Made by a program: the position numbers and the translations under genes. A DNA stretch of 58,913 nucleotides, taken from positions 56,572 through 115,484 of the forward strand of contig DXWV01000105.1 of NCBI GenBank assembly GCA_019416685.1. The letters are read 5' to 3'. Shown here in pieces: positions 26,013 to 34,076 of the stretch (position 1 is its first letter; every line of letters starts with the position of its first letter). The notes under the pieces are model-generated. The model was not told the origin of the DNA. It did not search any database and was given only the letters and a program-made list of their open reading frames with translations. This stretch comes from Bacteroides sp. (GTDB lineage Bacteria > Bacteroidota > Bacteroidia > Bacteroidales > Bacteroidaceae).

Positions 26013-26618
26013 ATGGAAGATAAGAAATTGAATGAACAAGAGAGTCTGGCGCTGATAGCACAGATGATTCAAAATAGTAAAAAAGGTTTGGTAGTAGGAA
26101 GTGGTAACTCCTTTTTGTTCTGGGGATATTTAACGCTTACCGTTTCTATTGCAATTTTTGTGTTACTTTATTTTACGGGAAGTCAGAGTTGGTTTTGGCT
26201 TGGGAGTGTTATCCCGGCAATAGGGTGTTTGTATATCTGGTGGATGTCCCGGAGAGATGGGAAAAGAACTATGAGTTATGTCGATAAAGTGATTTCTAAT
26301 GTATGGCAAATAGTGGGGGGAACTTGTGCCATTATTGCTCTGTTGGCTTTGAATTATGGAAACAACATTGCTATATTACCTCTGCTGTTACTTGTGTTAT
26401 CCGTTGGTGCAGGCATAACAGGCTCTGTCATTCAGGAAAAGTCATTCTATAACTGTGCCGCTTTTGGTATCGCTATTTCTTTGGGTATGCTTTTTAATAT
26501 CAACACCATCGTAGAAGGTCCTTTACCTCAGGTTTTTGCTTTTGCCCTTGCTATTGTAGTGGTGATGATCATTCCGGGACATATTGTCAATCATAAAGCA
26601 AAGAGAAACAATGTTTAA
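26013..26618 (+). CDS. Integral membrane protein, paralogue 2
   Basis: 201 residues; N-terminus DKKLNEQESLALIAQMIQN is nearly the same as in the gene at 24634, followed by five to six membrane segments and the same IIPGHIVN C-terminal motif. It overlaps the downstream regulator gene by eight bases, so translation is probably coupled. Function unknown. Confidence 0.7.
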   Translation: MEDKKLNEQESLALIAQMIQNSKKGLVVGSGNSFLFWGYLTLTVSIAIFVLLYFTGSQSWFWLGSVIPAIGCLYIWWMSRRDGKRTMSYVDKVISNVWQIVGGTCAIIALLALNYGNNIAILPLLLLVLSVGAGITGSVIQEKSFYNCAAFGIAISLGMLFNINTIVEGPLPQVFAFALAIVVVMIIPGHIVNHKAKRNNV

Positions 26619-26895
26619 AGAACTGAATCCGTTACTCCATTCCGAACTTCGCCTGGCGGTGATGTCGTTGCTTATTTCTGTAGAGGAAGCGGACTTTGTC
26701 TATATCCGTCAGCAGACAGGAGCTACGGCAGGGAATCTGAGTGTGCAGATTGATAAACTGAACAAAGCGGGTTATGTGGAAGTGACAAAGACTTTTAAGG
26801 GGAAGATGCCGTGTACTATCTGTAAAATTACGCCGCAAGGGGTAGATGCTTTTGAAGAGTATGTGGAGGCGTTGAAGAGCTATATTATAAAGTGA
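26611..26895 (+). CDS. Winged-helix transcriptional regulator
   Basis: A 94-residue protein from ATG 26611, formed by one winged helix-turn-helix domain: LLHSELRLAVMSLLISVEEADFV, a recognition-helix region (ATAGNLSVQIDKLNKAGYVEV) and a wing (KGKMPCTICKITPQG). It resembles the small MarR/ArsR-like stand-alone winged-helix family often coded behind membrane proteins. As last gene of the operon it may autoregulate through the palindrome at 24432. Confidence 0.8.
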   Translation: MFKELNPLLHSELRLAVMSLLISVEEADFVYIRQQTGATAGNLSVQIDKLNKAGYVEVTKTFKGKMPCTICKITPQGVDAFEEYVEALKSYIIK

Positions 26896-27011
26896 ATAAT
26901 TTCTAACGGAAGTTGTACTGATACAATATAGTTATTAATGTAATAGTTCATTGTTTTCAGATTTGAATTAATCCCCACATACAGATTAATAATTTAATAA
27001 AGAAATAACTT

Positions 27012-27521
27012 ATGGCAACAATTCTGAAATCAACCGAGAGAGAGTTTAAAGAGAATGAAAACAGAATAGATAACTTCAGATTATTTACTGATATCTCCAG
27101 GATGAGTAAAGGAGTAGAACCTCAAAATTTAAACTTTGATTTGCGCCGGTTAAATCCCGGGCAATATTGTTCGGCATATCATTATCATAGATTTGCAGAA
27201 GAGTTATTTATGGTAATTTCGGGTGCTGCTACTCTGAGAACTCCTAAAGGTCTGGAAGTTGTGAACAAGGGAGACCTTGTGTTTTTTGAAAAGGGTGAAA
27301 CAGGGGCGCATCAACTGTATAATCACACTACAGAACCTTGCGTTTATCTGGATATACGAACTTTCTTGGGATACGATGTGTGTGAATATCCGGACTCAAA
27401 TAAAATATACCTTGTTCCATCGGGAGAGATATTTGATAAAGATGTTCAATTAGGCTATTTCGATGGAGAAGAGAATATTAAAAGTAAGTGGGAGGAAATG
27501 GAAACTAACTACGTAATATGA
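27012..27521 (+). CDS. Cupin-domain protein
   Basis: A 169-residue single cupin barrel. Metal ligands are visible in HYHRFAEELFMV (His-x-His with Glu) and in GAHQLYN. The C-terminal tail (ENIKSKWEEMETN) is polar. Related proteins are often annotated as cupins of unknown substrate, some acting on sugars or as sensors. The gene stands alone; no pathway context. Confidence 0.75.
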   Translation: MATILKSTEREFKENENRIDNFRLFTDISRMSKGVEPQNLNFDLRRLNPGQYCSAYHYHRFAEELFMVISGAATLRTPKGLEVVNKGDLVFFEKGETGAHQLYNHTTEPCVYLDIRTFLGYDVCEYPDSNKIYLVPSGEIFDKDVQLGYFDGEENIKSKWEEMETNYVI

Positions 27522-27572
27522 GGCATGCACAAGCGTGAAGCATTCTGATATAACAATGTGCTAAAAAACAAC

Positions 27573-27612
27573 CGCCGTTCCTCACAACTTGAAATAACGT
27601 GAGTGAACGGCG
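27573..27612. terminator. Bidirectional terminator between convergent genes
   Basis: CGCCGTTC..CAC pairs with GTG..GAACGGCG. A T-rich run (GTTGTTTTTT on the minus strand) supports termination of the minus-strand gene pair in particular. Confidence 0.65.
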
Positions 27613-27658
27613 ATTTCTCTAAAGATAGGTTAGGATCAGATTAAATTGAGATGATTCT

Positions 27659-27976
27659 TTATGTGTCCTTTATAAGTAGACGAATGCGATCAAGTATTAG
27701 TTCCAGAAATTTTTCTGTAACATTATTTTTCGTATTTGTTAGAATGGATATTTTATTCTTATTATATTTTTGCCTGTCAGATTCTGCCAGTTTTACGGCG
27801 AACTGTAGTAAACAATATGTGCATTCTAAATCTGCAAGGCCGAATTTGTTCCAATCAAAAGAGTCTAATCTTTCATAGAGATTTTGTAGAAATGTATAAA
27901 CATCTTCAGACGTTTCCATATCTTTTTTTGCAGAGTAGGGACATGGGTACTCATTATCATAAATCCTTTTTTTCAT
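27659..27976 (-). CDS. Hypothetical soluble protein
   Basis: A 105-residue helical, charged protein from ATG 27976, which overlaps the stop of the gene before it as ATGA. It contains several Cys and a region LYERLDSFDWNKFGLADLECTYCLL. No family is recognised. Co-translation with the membrane protein upstream suggests a two-gene unit. Confidence 0.5.
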   Translation of the reverse strand: MKKRIYDNEYPCPYSAKKDMETSEDVYTFLQNLYERLDSFDWNKFGLADLECTYCLLQFAVKLAESDRQKYNKNKISILTNTKNNVTEKFLELILDRIRLLIKDT

Positions 27977-28233
27977 GGTATTGTTTGTTTCTGAGAATTG
28001 TCTATTCTGTCGAATAATTCTTTCCAGCACATTGCTCGAATTGCATCTTTGTCAGTTAATCTGGAACGTTCCCTCTCTGAGATTTTCATGTGTAAGTTTG
28101 AAAGTATTTCGTCTTGTTGCTCAATGTGTATCCACATGAAAGCAATAATGGTGAGTAATATAATGAACAACAGTGTAACTGTCGTACCAACAGTATAGTA
28201 CTTTTCTTTAGATAAATAAAAAATGTGCCCCAT
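27973..28233 (-). CDS. Small single-span membrane protein
   Basis: 86 residues with one strong membrane helix (about 15-37: TVGTTVTLLFIILLTIIAFMW) followed by a charged helix with a predicted coiled coil (EQQDEILSNLHMKISERERSR). It starts 33 bases after a terminator-like hairpin that ends a structured RNA, so expression may depend on read-through. No family recognised. Confidence 0.55.
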   Translation of the reverse strand: MGHIFYLSKEKYYTVGTTVTLLFIILLTIIAFMWIHIEQQDEILSNLHMKISERERSRLTDKDAIRAMCWKELFDRIDNSQKQTIP

Positions 28234-28265
28234 ATATACTTCTTTTAAAGTTTTAATTGGGGCAT

Positions 28266-28470
28266 AAAAAACGCACCCAATCCAATATAGTCCACCTTGG
28301 GTGCTGCAAACAACCCGAATACACTTATACTGAACGGGTGCGCATATCGTTGTAAAACAACATACGAATCCCTGTTCAGTTCAGGTGTATTCATTTAAAA
28401 AATTGCAGCTTTTAGGTGAACACTAAACTGAATAAAAATGATACTTTATTTAAGTATCATTGCAAATATA
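28266..28470 (-). ncRNA. Candidate structured RNA or attenuator leader
   Basis: Read on the minus strand: -7 box TATATTTG (28470-28463); a perfect 9-bp hairpin ATGATACTT/AAGTATCAT at the likely 5' end; a long stem-loop closed by GAATACAC/GTGTATTC with inner CTGAACAGGG/CCCGTTCAG; and a terminator GCACCCAA/TTGGGTGC with a T run (28304-28266). There is no ORF of note inside. It could be a free small RNA of about 190 bases or the attenuator of the gene pair that starts at 28233. Confidence 0.6.
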
Positions 28471-28644
28471 GCGAAAAGAAAATACATTGCAATAGGATGA
28501 AGTATTTATTCAGAAATTTCAATCAAAAGAATGATGCATTCGGATAAATCCGTTATCCGATGTGTGATAAACTATTTTTTATTTATAATTGCCTTTTATC
28601 TGATTGTTAAAATTATAATTTCTAAAATAAGAAATTAATTTCAC

Positions 28645-28652
28645 TATATTTG
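28645..28652 (+). promoter_or_regulatory. -7 box in the region before the MATE remnant
   Basis: TATATTTG preceded by an inverted repeat TAATTTCT/AGAAATTA (28616-28637). The 180 bases up to 28836 hold no recognisable gene. Confidence 0.4.
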
Positions 28653-28835
28653 ATGAAACCTGTGGGTACTTGCCTGACAGATAGAATATTGAGAAGTAAG
28701 TGAATGAAGAAAGGCAATAGATAAGGACAAAAAAAGTGCATAGATACACTCAATTTTTCATGCTTTCAAATAACTCTGTTATCTGTTTACAAAGATATAA
28801 AAGTATTCTGAAAATAAAGTAGACTATTTTCAAAT

Positions 28836-29066
28836 ATGAATAATATAATTAGAATCAGTTATGTCGGCACAGGTAATACGAAGATAGCATTCATATTTCA
28901 AATGATAAATATAATTATCTATTTGAGCTATTTATTTATGCTATCCCGCTACCCAAGTATTCCACTTGCTATGTACTGGACTGCCGAGCAGTTGTATGTC
29001 ATAGTGCTGCTTGTATTGTCATTAGCGTATCTAAAAAGGAACAAGTGGAAAAATAAGAGTTTATAG
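28836..29066 (+). pseudogene. C-terminal remnant of a MATE-type efflux protein
   Basis: Only 76 residues: VGTGNTKIAFIFQMINII, a membrane helix, then YWTAEQLYVIVLLVLSL and a Lys-rich end. This pattern matches the last two helices of Bacteroidetes MATE (multidrug/Na+ antiport) transporters of about 450 residues; the preceding ten helices are absent, and a stop codon lies just upstream in frame. It probably marks an old deletion. A genuine small two-helix membrane protein remains possible. Confidence 0.5.
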
Positions 29067-29160
29067 TTCTGATAAATATTTAGTTACGTGGGATATTCCT
29101 GACGGCAAACTATATGGGATTTTATAAGCTTCTTTATATATACCTCTTTTAAAAAAATAT

Positions 29161-30159
29161 TTATTTGAATTGACTTGGTGTAGTGTTAAAATGTTTATTA
29201 AAGAATTTATTAAAAGCACTCTGACTCTCAAACCCTAACAAAAAAGCAATCTCCGTAAAGGGTATTTTCTCTCGGATATATTTTTGAGTTAATTCCATAC
29301 GTAGACCATTCAATATTTGCTGATACGATGTGCCTTCTGACTTCAATCGACGTTGTATATTCCGCTCACTCATATTGAGCCTTTCCGTAATACATTTCAG
29401 AGATAAATCAGCACTTAGAAGATTATGCATAAGATATCGGCGAATGGTTCTCGATAAGCTATTGCTTTGTTCTGTATCCATTTGCTTGATCTCATTCATA
29501 TAGTCTTCAAAAATAGGATATAATGCTTTATTTCCTGTAATTACCGGAAGATCCAATACGGATCGATTGAAAATAAGAGTTAGCTTATCCTGATTAAACT
29601 CTATCGGACAATATAGAAACTCCTCAAGTTTATCTGTCTTGCCTTCTTTAGGGTAAACCGAATAAGCGCGTAATGGATATAAATATCTTCCTGTGAAACT
29701 ATATGCATATTGAAGCGAAATACCATATTGCATCTCCATCCATTGCCTGGAGGCAACGGGATATAGTTGAGCAAATTCATGATTAATTGATATTTCAAAA
29801 AAGAAATAATCGTTATCCTCTCTGTTTGTATAGGTCAGAATATCGTTAGCAGCAGGCTCAAAAGGCTCAGGGTTTTCAAAAATTTCCCGAACATTTTTAC
29901 TGCGGTTATAAATATTATACATACTACTGGTTAAGACAAATGGTAATAAGAAGCCAGTTTCTAAGCCTATCCTATTGTTGCTTTTTTGCTTCACTACATA
30001 TTCCAGGTATTCGCCTAATACGTTTGCATCAATCTTAGTTGTCGGATTTAATAAAGCATCAAAATGAAACTTTTTTCCTGCAAACAACCTGGCAATTTCC
30101 TCTTCCGTAGAATGAAATTGCCTGCTTAATAAGCTCAATAGACCTGCTGTCACAAACAT
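29161..30159 (-). CDS. AraC family transcriptional regulator
   Basis: A 332-residue protein with an N-terminal ligand-sensing domain of the arabinose-binding/OruR type (about 15-210) and a C-terminal pair of helix-turn-helix motifs (about 235-332: LSLKCITERLNMSERNIQRRL and IPFTEIAFLLGFESQSAFNKFF). It is divergent from the small four-helix membrane protein at 30256 with 96 bases between, so that gene is its likely target. The effector is unknown. Confidence 0.85.
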   Translation of the reverse strand: MFVTAGLLSLLSRQFHSTEEEIARLFAGKKFHFDALLNPTTKIDANVLGEYLEYVVKQKSNNRIGLETGFLLPFVLTSSMYNIYNRSKNVREIFENPEPFEPAANDILTYTNREDNDYFFFEISINHEFAQLYPVASRQWMEMQYGISLQYAYSFTGRYLYPLRAYSVYPKEGKTDKLEEFLYCPIEFNQDKLTLIFNRSVLDLPVITGNKALYPIFEDYMNEIKQMDTEQSNSLSRTIRRYLMHNLLSADLSLKCITERLNMSERNIQRRLKSEGTSYQQILNGLRMELTQKYIREKIPFTEIAFLLGFESQSAFNKFFNKHFNTTPSQFK

Positions 30160-30221
30160 AATTTGTCGCTTTTGGACAAAAATATGGCTTTATAATCAAT
30201 AATGCAAAAAATCCTACTCCA

Positions 30222-30229
30222 TATATTTG
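30222..30229 (+). promoter_or_regulatory. -7 box of the 129-aa membrane protein gene
   Basis: TATATTTG, 26 bases before ATG 30256, in the region shared with the divergent AraC gene. Confidence 0.55.
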
Positions 30230-30255
30230 CAGTATGATTTTTAAAAGTAAATAAC

Positions 30256-30645
30256 ATGAAAGCAAAATTTATTTCTATTGGAAAAGGTTTATCTATTGCA
30301 ATTCTCTGTTTGGGCATCATTCATGAAATTGCAACCTTTACTCCTTTAATACAAGATGGCTTAGAACGTTTGTCAAAAAGCAATTTTGACGCAATGATAT
30401 ATATGAGTTTAATGTGCGGTGCTTCTCTTGTTTTAAATGGATTGCTCTTGCTGCTTTTACTAAAAAAAATCGAAACACATTCTTTTTTTGCTTATCCAAT
30501 TTTAATAATAAGCACTTTTATACTCATAAGTGGAGTTACAGCAATTACTTTTATGATTGGTAATCCATTTGCCTGGATAGTATTCGCATTAGGGTTATCA
30601 ATAACTTTAATTGCTATAAAACTAAGAAAAGCAGCGCTCGGATAG
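30256..30645 (+). CDS. Four-helix membrane protein
   Basis: 129 residues with four membrane segments, ending in a basic tail (KLRKAA). The first helix contains IIHEIATFTPL; a similar helix-plus-HE arrangement (SITHELNG) is present in the 136-residue protein at 32840, so the two may be distant relatives flanking the methyltransferase-rsgA pair. Function unknown; probable target of the divergent AraC regulator. Confidence 0.6.
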   Translation: MKAKFISIGKGLSIAILCLGIIHEIATFTPLIQDGLERLSKSNFDAMIYMSLMCGASLVLNGLLLLLLLKKIETHSFFAYPILIISTFILISGVTAITFMIGNPFAWIVFALGLSITLIAIKLRKAALG

Positions 30646-30721
30646 TTGAGGGACAGAGAACAAAATAATCCCTTATTATAGTTAAAACGAATCGCAATTT
30701 TTTTCCATTAACAAATTATAT

Positions 30722-30910
30722 ATACCTTTGCACCATGACAAAAACAACTAAGAAGGATTTGGTTTAATAAACAATCTGTAATTCCTGTACAGATTGTCCT
30801 TTCGTTTGCTCTCGGATAACTCCTTTCGAGAGTGATTTCTCTATTATTAAATTTTAGTTTTTTAATCAGTATGCAATGATGAAAGCATTGTTATGCTTTC
30901 CGTGTATGCT
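30722..30910 (+). promoter_or_regulatory. Structured leader with tiny peptide ORF upstream of methyltransferase copy 2
   Basis: -7 box TACCTTTG (30722-30729), tiny ORF at 30734-30766 (MTKTTKKDLV), then H1 ACAATCTGT/ACAGATTGT, H2 CTCTCGGA/TTTCGAGAG with a T-rich tail, and H3 at 30868-30910. In H3 the outer stem AGTATGCA/TGTATGCT and inner stem GAAAGCAT/ATGCTTTC differ from copy 1 at several positions, yet pairing is kept. That pattern of compensatory change supports a selected RNA structure. Confidence 0.68.
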
Positions 30911-30925
30911 ATATACATTATCATA

Positions 30926-31708
30926 ATGAGTAACGAAAATATTACAACCATTCACGAATTCGAATTTAATTTAATCTGTGAATTCTTTTTAAATACAGAA
31001 CGACAAGGACCCGGTAGTCCCGAAGTAACCCTGAAAGCCTTGAGCTTTATAGACAATCTTACCAACAAGTCCGTTATCGCCGATATCGGTTGCGGAACAG
31101 GTGGTCAGACTATGGTATTGGCGCAGCATGCACCGGGACAAATTACAGGTTTCGACCTTTTTCCTGCATTCATTGATCGCTTCAATAGTAATGCTGCGAA
31201 GCTGAATTTTCAGGATAGAGTAAAAGGTATTGTCCGTTCAATGGATAATCTTCCTTTTCAGGAAGAGGAATTAGACCTCATCTGGTGTGAAGGAGCAATC
31301 TATAATATCGGTTTTGAAAAGGGACTGAATGAATGGCGTAAGTTTCTTAAACCGGGAGGATATATTGCTGTTACCGAAAGCTCGTGGTTTACCGAAAAAC
31401 GTCCGGCAGAAATTGAGAATTACTGCATGCCGCATTTTCCTGAAATGAATACCATTGCGGGTAAAATAGCCCAGATACAGAAAGTAGGATATATGCCTGT
31501 TTCTACATTTATTCTGCCTGCAACTTGCTGGACAGATCATTATTTTACACCAATGATCAAGGCACAAGAGCTGTTTCTTGAAAAATATGCAGGAAATAAA
31601 ACCGCCGAAGAATTTGTAGCCCTTCAACGGTACGATGCAGAGATGTACCAGAAGTATAAAGAATTCTACGGCTATGTATTCTATATTGCAAAAAAGATAG
31701 AACAATGA
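30926..31708 (+). CDS. SAM-dependent methyltransferase, copy 2
   Basis: A 260-residue class I methyltransferase closely similar to the one at 7631. Motif I is ADIGCGTGGQTMV, followed by GFDLFPAF, VKGIVRSMDNLPFQ, GAIYNIGF and GGYIAVTESSW. ATG 30926 is chosen for the same reason as in copy 1; the alternative at 30893 is inside hairpin H3. The stop overlaps the rsgA start (ATGA at 31705), so the two proteins are translationally coupled. The substrate is unknown; the partnership with a ribosome-assembly GTPase points to a translation-related role, which is inference. Confidence 0.85.
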   Translation: MSNENITTIHEFEFNLICEFFLNTERQGPGSPEVTLKALSFIDNLTNKSVIADIGCGTGGQTMVLAQHAPGQITGFDLFPAFIDRFNSNAAKLNFQDRVKGIVRSMDNLPFQEEELDLIWCEGAIYNIGFEKGLNEWRKFLKPGGYIAVTESSWFTEKRPAEIENYCMPHFPEMNTIAGKIAQIQKVGYMPVSTFILPATCWTDHYFTPMIKAQELFLEKYAGNKTAEEFVALQRYDAEMYQKYKEFYGYVFYIAKKIEQ

Positions 31709-32760
31709 TTAATTTAAATATTTACGGTTGGAACGATAAGTTAAACCAACTAAAACAGGAATCAATACATAAAACTCTAGATCATGGACGGGTAGCTATT
31801 GTACATCGTACTTGTTATGATGTTATTTCCGAAAACGGCCTGCTTCAATGTGAGCTAACAGGAAATATGATGTTCGGCAAATCTGACTTTGAATTACCTT
31901 GCGTGGGTGATTGGGTTATTTTTCAACCATTCGATGAAAACAAAGGAATCATTGTGGATATGTTACCCCGTGAACGTACGTTGTATCGCAAGAAAAGCGG
32001 AACGGTTGCTGATAAGCAAACCATTGCTTCGTATGTCGATAAGGCTTTTATTGTACAAAGCCTCGATGACAACTTCAATGTGCGCCGGGCTGAACGCTTC
32101 ATGGTTCAGATAGCGGAAGAAAATATCAAACCCGTATTGGTGCTGAATAAATCAGATATCCCTTTTGACAGAGAGGAGATAAAAGAACAGATACAACATA
32201 TTTCCAGTCAGATGCCCGTATATTTCACTAGTATTTACGAACCACAATCTATTCACCGGCTTCGGGAATCTATTGTGGAGGGTGAGACGGTTGTGTTTGT
32301 CGGTTCTTCCGGGGTTGGTAAAAGTTCTCTGGTGAATGCACTTTGTGAAAAATCGGTATTGCTCACGTCTGATATAAGTCTGTCCACCGGAAAAGGGCGT
32401 CATACTTCAACCCGCCGGGAAATGGTATTGATGAACAATTCCGGTGTCTTAATTGATACTCCGGGTGTCCGGGAATTTGGTTTAGCAGTCGATGATGTTG
32501 ATTCTTTGGCAGAACTACTGGATATTACCGACTATGCAAAATCGTGCCGTTTCAGGGATTGCGGGCATACGGACGAACCGGGCTGTGCGGTTTTAGAAGC
32601 AGTAAATGATGGTGTCTTAGACCAAAAAGTGTATGATAGCTATCTGAAACTGCAAAGGGAGGCCTGGCACTTTTCTGCTTCGGTACATGAAAAGCGTAAA
32701 AAGGAGAAATCTTTTACAAAACTCATAGAGGAGGTAAAGAAGCATAAAGGAATTTCTTGA
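31705..32760 (+). CDS. rsgA: RsgA-type circularly permuted GTPase
   Basis: 351 residues with an N-terminal OB-fold (about 25-90), then a circularly permuted GTPase with motifs in the order G4 (NKSD, about 145), G1 (GSSGVGKSS, about 199), G2/G3 (DTPG, about 253), and a C-terminal zinc domain CRFRDCGHTDEPGC. RsgA proteins bind the 30S subunit and check its late maturation. This one is longer than the usual about 300 residues, mostly at the N-terminus (YGWNDKLNQL), as in the second RsgA paralogues of some anaerobes. Start overlaps the methyltransferase stop. It may be an extra copy beside a housekeeping rsgA, which the window does not show. Confidence 0.85.
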   Translation: MINLNIYGWNDKLNQLKQESIHKTLDHGRVAIVHRTCYDVISENGLLQCELTGNMMFGKSDFELPCVGDWVIFQPFDENKGIIVDMLPRERTLYRKKSGTVADKQTIASYVDKAFIVQSLDDNFNVRRAERFMVQIAEENIKPVLVLNKSDIPFDREEIKEQIQHISSQMPVYFTSIYEPQSIHRLRESIVEGETVVFVGSSGVGKSSLVNALCEKSVLLTSDISLSTGKGRHTSTRREMVLMNNSGVLIDTPGVREFGLAVDDVDSLAELLDITDYAKSCRFRDCGHTDEPGCAVLEAVNDGVLDQKVYDSYLKLQREAWHFSASVHEKRKKEKSFTKLIEEVKKHKGIS

Positions 32761-32770
32761 TTTCGATTTA

Positions 32771-32803
32771 AATGGTGCAGGTATTTTCAAAGCCTGCACC
32801 ATT
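32771..32803 (+). terminator. Terminator of the methyltransferase-rsgA operon
   Basis: AATGGTGCAGG pairs with CCTGCACCATT. The copy-1 locus has a counterpart whose stem bases changed on both sides (AATGCAG/CTGCATT). Confidence 0.65.
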
Positions 32804-32839
32804 ATAAAGTATCCATTCTTTTCAATCAAAAAAATAAAG

Positions 32840-33250
32840 ATGAAAAAAATAAATTATTATTATAGCGTTGCCGGATTCTTAGCAATCTTATTTTCGATAA
32901 CGCATGAGTTAAATGGACAACAGAGCACAATTCCTGAATTGTTCTCAGGAGGATTAGATATTAATACCATAACTACATTCAAGTATATTTGGCATATTAT
33001 TACAGCAGAGAACAGTATTTTCGGTATTGCTTTCATAATCATGGCATTTTATAAAGAAATGGAAAAAGTGAAATTTACCGCATGGATGATTTGTGCTATT
33101 TTGGTAATTCGTTTATTAGTTATTATTACCACTACATTAGCAATGACCGGAGGACAGTTGGGCAATTTAGTAATTGATATAATTGCAATACTTGTTTATA
33201 CAACAATAATTCTTTTAGGTACAAGAGTAAAAACAAAATCGAAAATATAA
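32840..33250 (+). CDS. Four-helix membrane protein
   Basis: 136 residues with four membrane segments, an ITHELNG motif in the first and a basic C-terminus (RVKTKSKI). No recognised family; it may be related to the 129-residue protein at 30256. It lies 36 bases behind the rsgA terminator and 32 bases before the acetyltransferase gene, so it may be transcribed with the latter. Confidence 0.6.
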   Translation: MKKINYYYSVAGFLAILFSITHELNGQQSTIPELFSGGLDINTITTFKYIWHIITAENSIFGIAFIIMAFYKEMEKVKFTAWMICAILVIRLLVIITTTLAMTGGQLGNLVIDIIAILVYTTIILLGTRVKTKSKI

Positions 33251-33282
33251 AACGATACCCATTTACATAAAAATATTTTGAT

Positions 33283-33744
33283 ATGTCCACAATAACTATA
33301 CGCAGAGCGACAAAGGAAGATTGTCCCCACCTATTAAAAATGGTGAGATATCTGGTAGAGTATCAGAAAGCGTCCGAAAAGGTAAAAATAACATCTGAAG
33401 AATTTGAACAGGCTGGTTTTGGTTCTGACAGCATATGGGAAAGCTATATCGCAGAATACAAAGGTTGTATAATAGGTTTTGCCTTGTACTACCCAGGTTT
33501 TAGTACATGGACTGGACGTAGGTTATATCTCGAAGATATATATGTCGAGCCGGAGTATCGAAGGAGCGGTATCGGTAAACTACTGTTCAAGGCACTCATA
33601 GAGCGTACACATGAACTGGGCTTTAGAGGTATGGATTGGCAGGTTGTGGACTGGAATGAATCCGCAATAAGGTTCTATGAACACTACGAAGCATCGTTCG
33701 ACAAAGGCAGGGTTAACTGTTCCGTGGAGATTAAAACTCCCTGA
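33283..33744 (+). CDS. GNAT acetyltransferase, diamine/spermidine N-acetyltransferase-like
   Basis: 153 residues. The acetyl-CoA motif is EPEYRRSGIGKLLF (about 90-103). The pattern ALYYPGFSTWTGRRLYLEDIYV and MDWQVVDWNESAIRFYEHY is characteristic of the spermidine/spermine N1-acetyltransferase (SAT) branch, which acetylates polyamines or related amines with acetyl-CoA. Amine substrate not provable here. Located in the accessory stretch of single resistance-like genes. Confidence 0.8.
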   Translation: MSTITIRRATKEDCPHLLKMVRYLVEYQKASEKVKITSEEFEQAGFGSDSIWESYIAEYKGCIIGFALYYPGFSTWTGRRLYLEDIYVEPEYRRSGIGKLLFKALIERTHELGFRGMDWQVVDWNESAIRFYEHYEASFDKGRVNCSVEIKTP

Positions 33745-33793
33745 ATAAAAAATATAAGTCTGGACTTATCGGATTAAAATACGGTAATTATGA

Positions 33794-33922
33794 GTAAAAA
33801 GTTATCTGAAACTACAACGGGAAGCATGGCATTTCTGTGCTTCGGAACATGAGAAACGGAAAAAGGAGAAATCCTTTTCAAAGCTCGTAGAAGAGGTAAA
33901 AATGCGTAAAGGAATCTCTTGA
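33794..33922 (+). pseudogene. C-terminal remnant of an rsgA-type gene
   Basis: Translated in frame this gives SYLKLQREAWHF, then EHEKRKKEKSFSKLVEEVKMRKGIS and a stop, nearly the same as the C-terminus of the intact RsgA at 31705-32760. It begins right after an in-frame stop and lacks the OB, GTPase and zinc domains. It lies alone in a 330-base gap between two acetyltransferase genes and shows that a third methyltransferase-rsgA type copy once existed here, or that part of the neighbouring rsgA was duplicated. The rest of the gap holds no gene. Confidence 0.75.
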
Positions 33923-34076
33923 TTGCCCCTCTGCGCCTTCATAAGTATCTGCTGATCCGCCTACTGCCTACCTTATATAATAAGAGCAACAGTATCGGAT
34001 CAAAGATCCTGATAAATAGGTTTATGATAGTATATGATAACTATCTGCAATATATACATACTTAAAAAATAATGAA

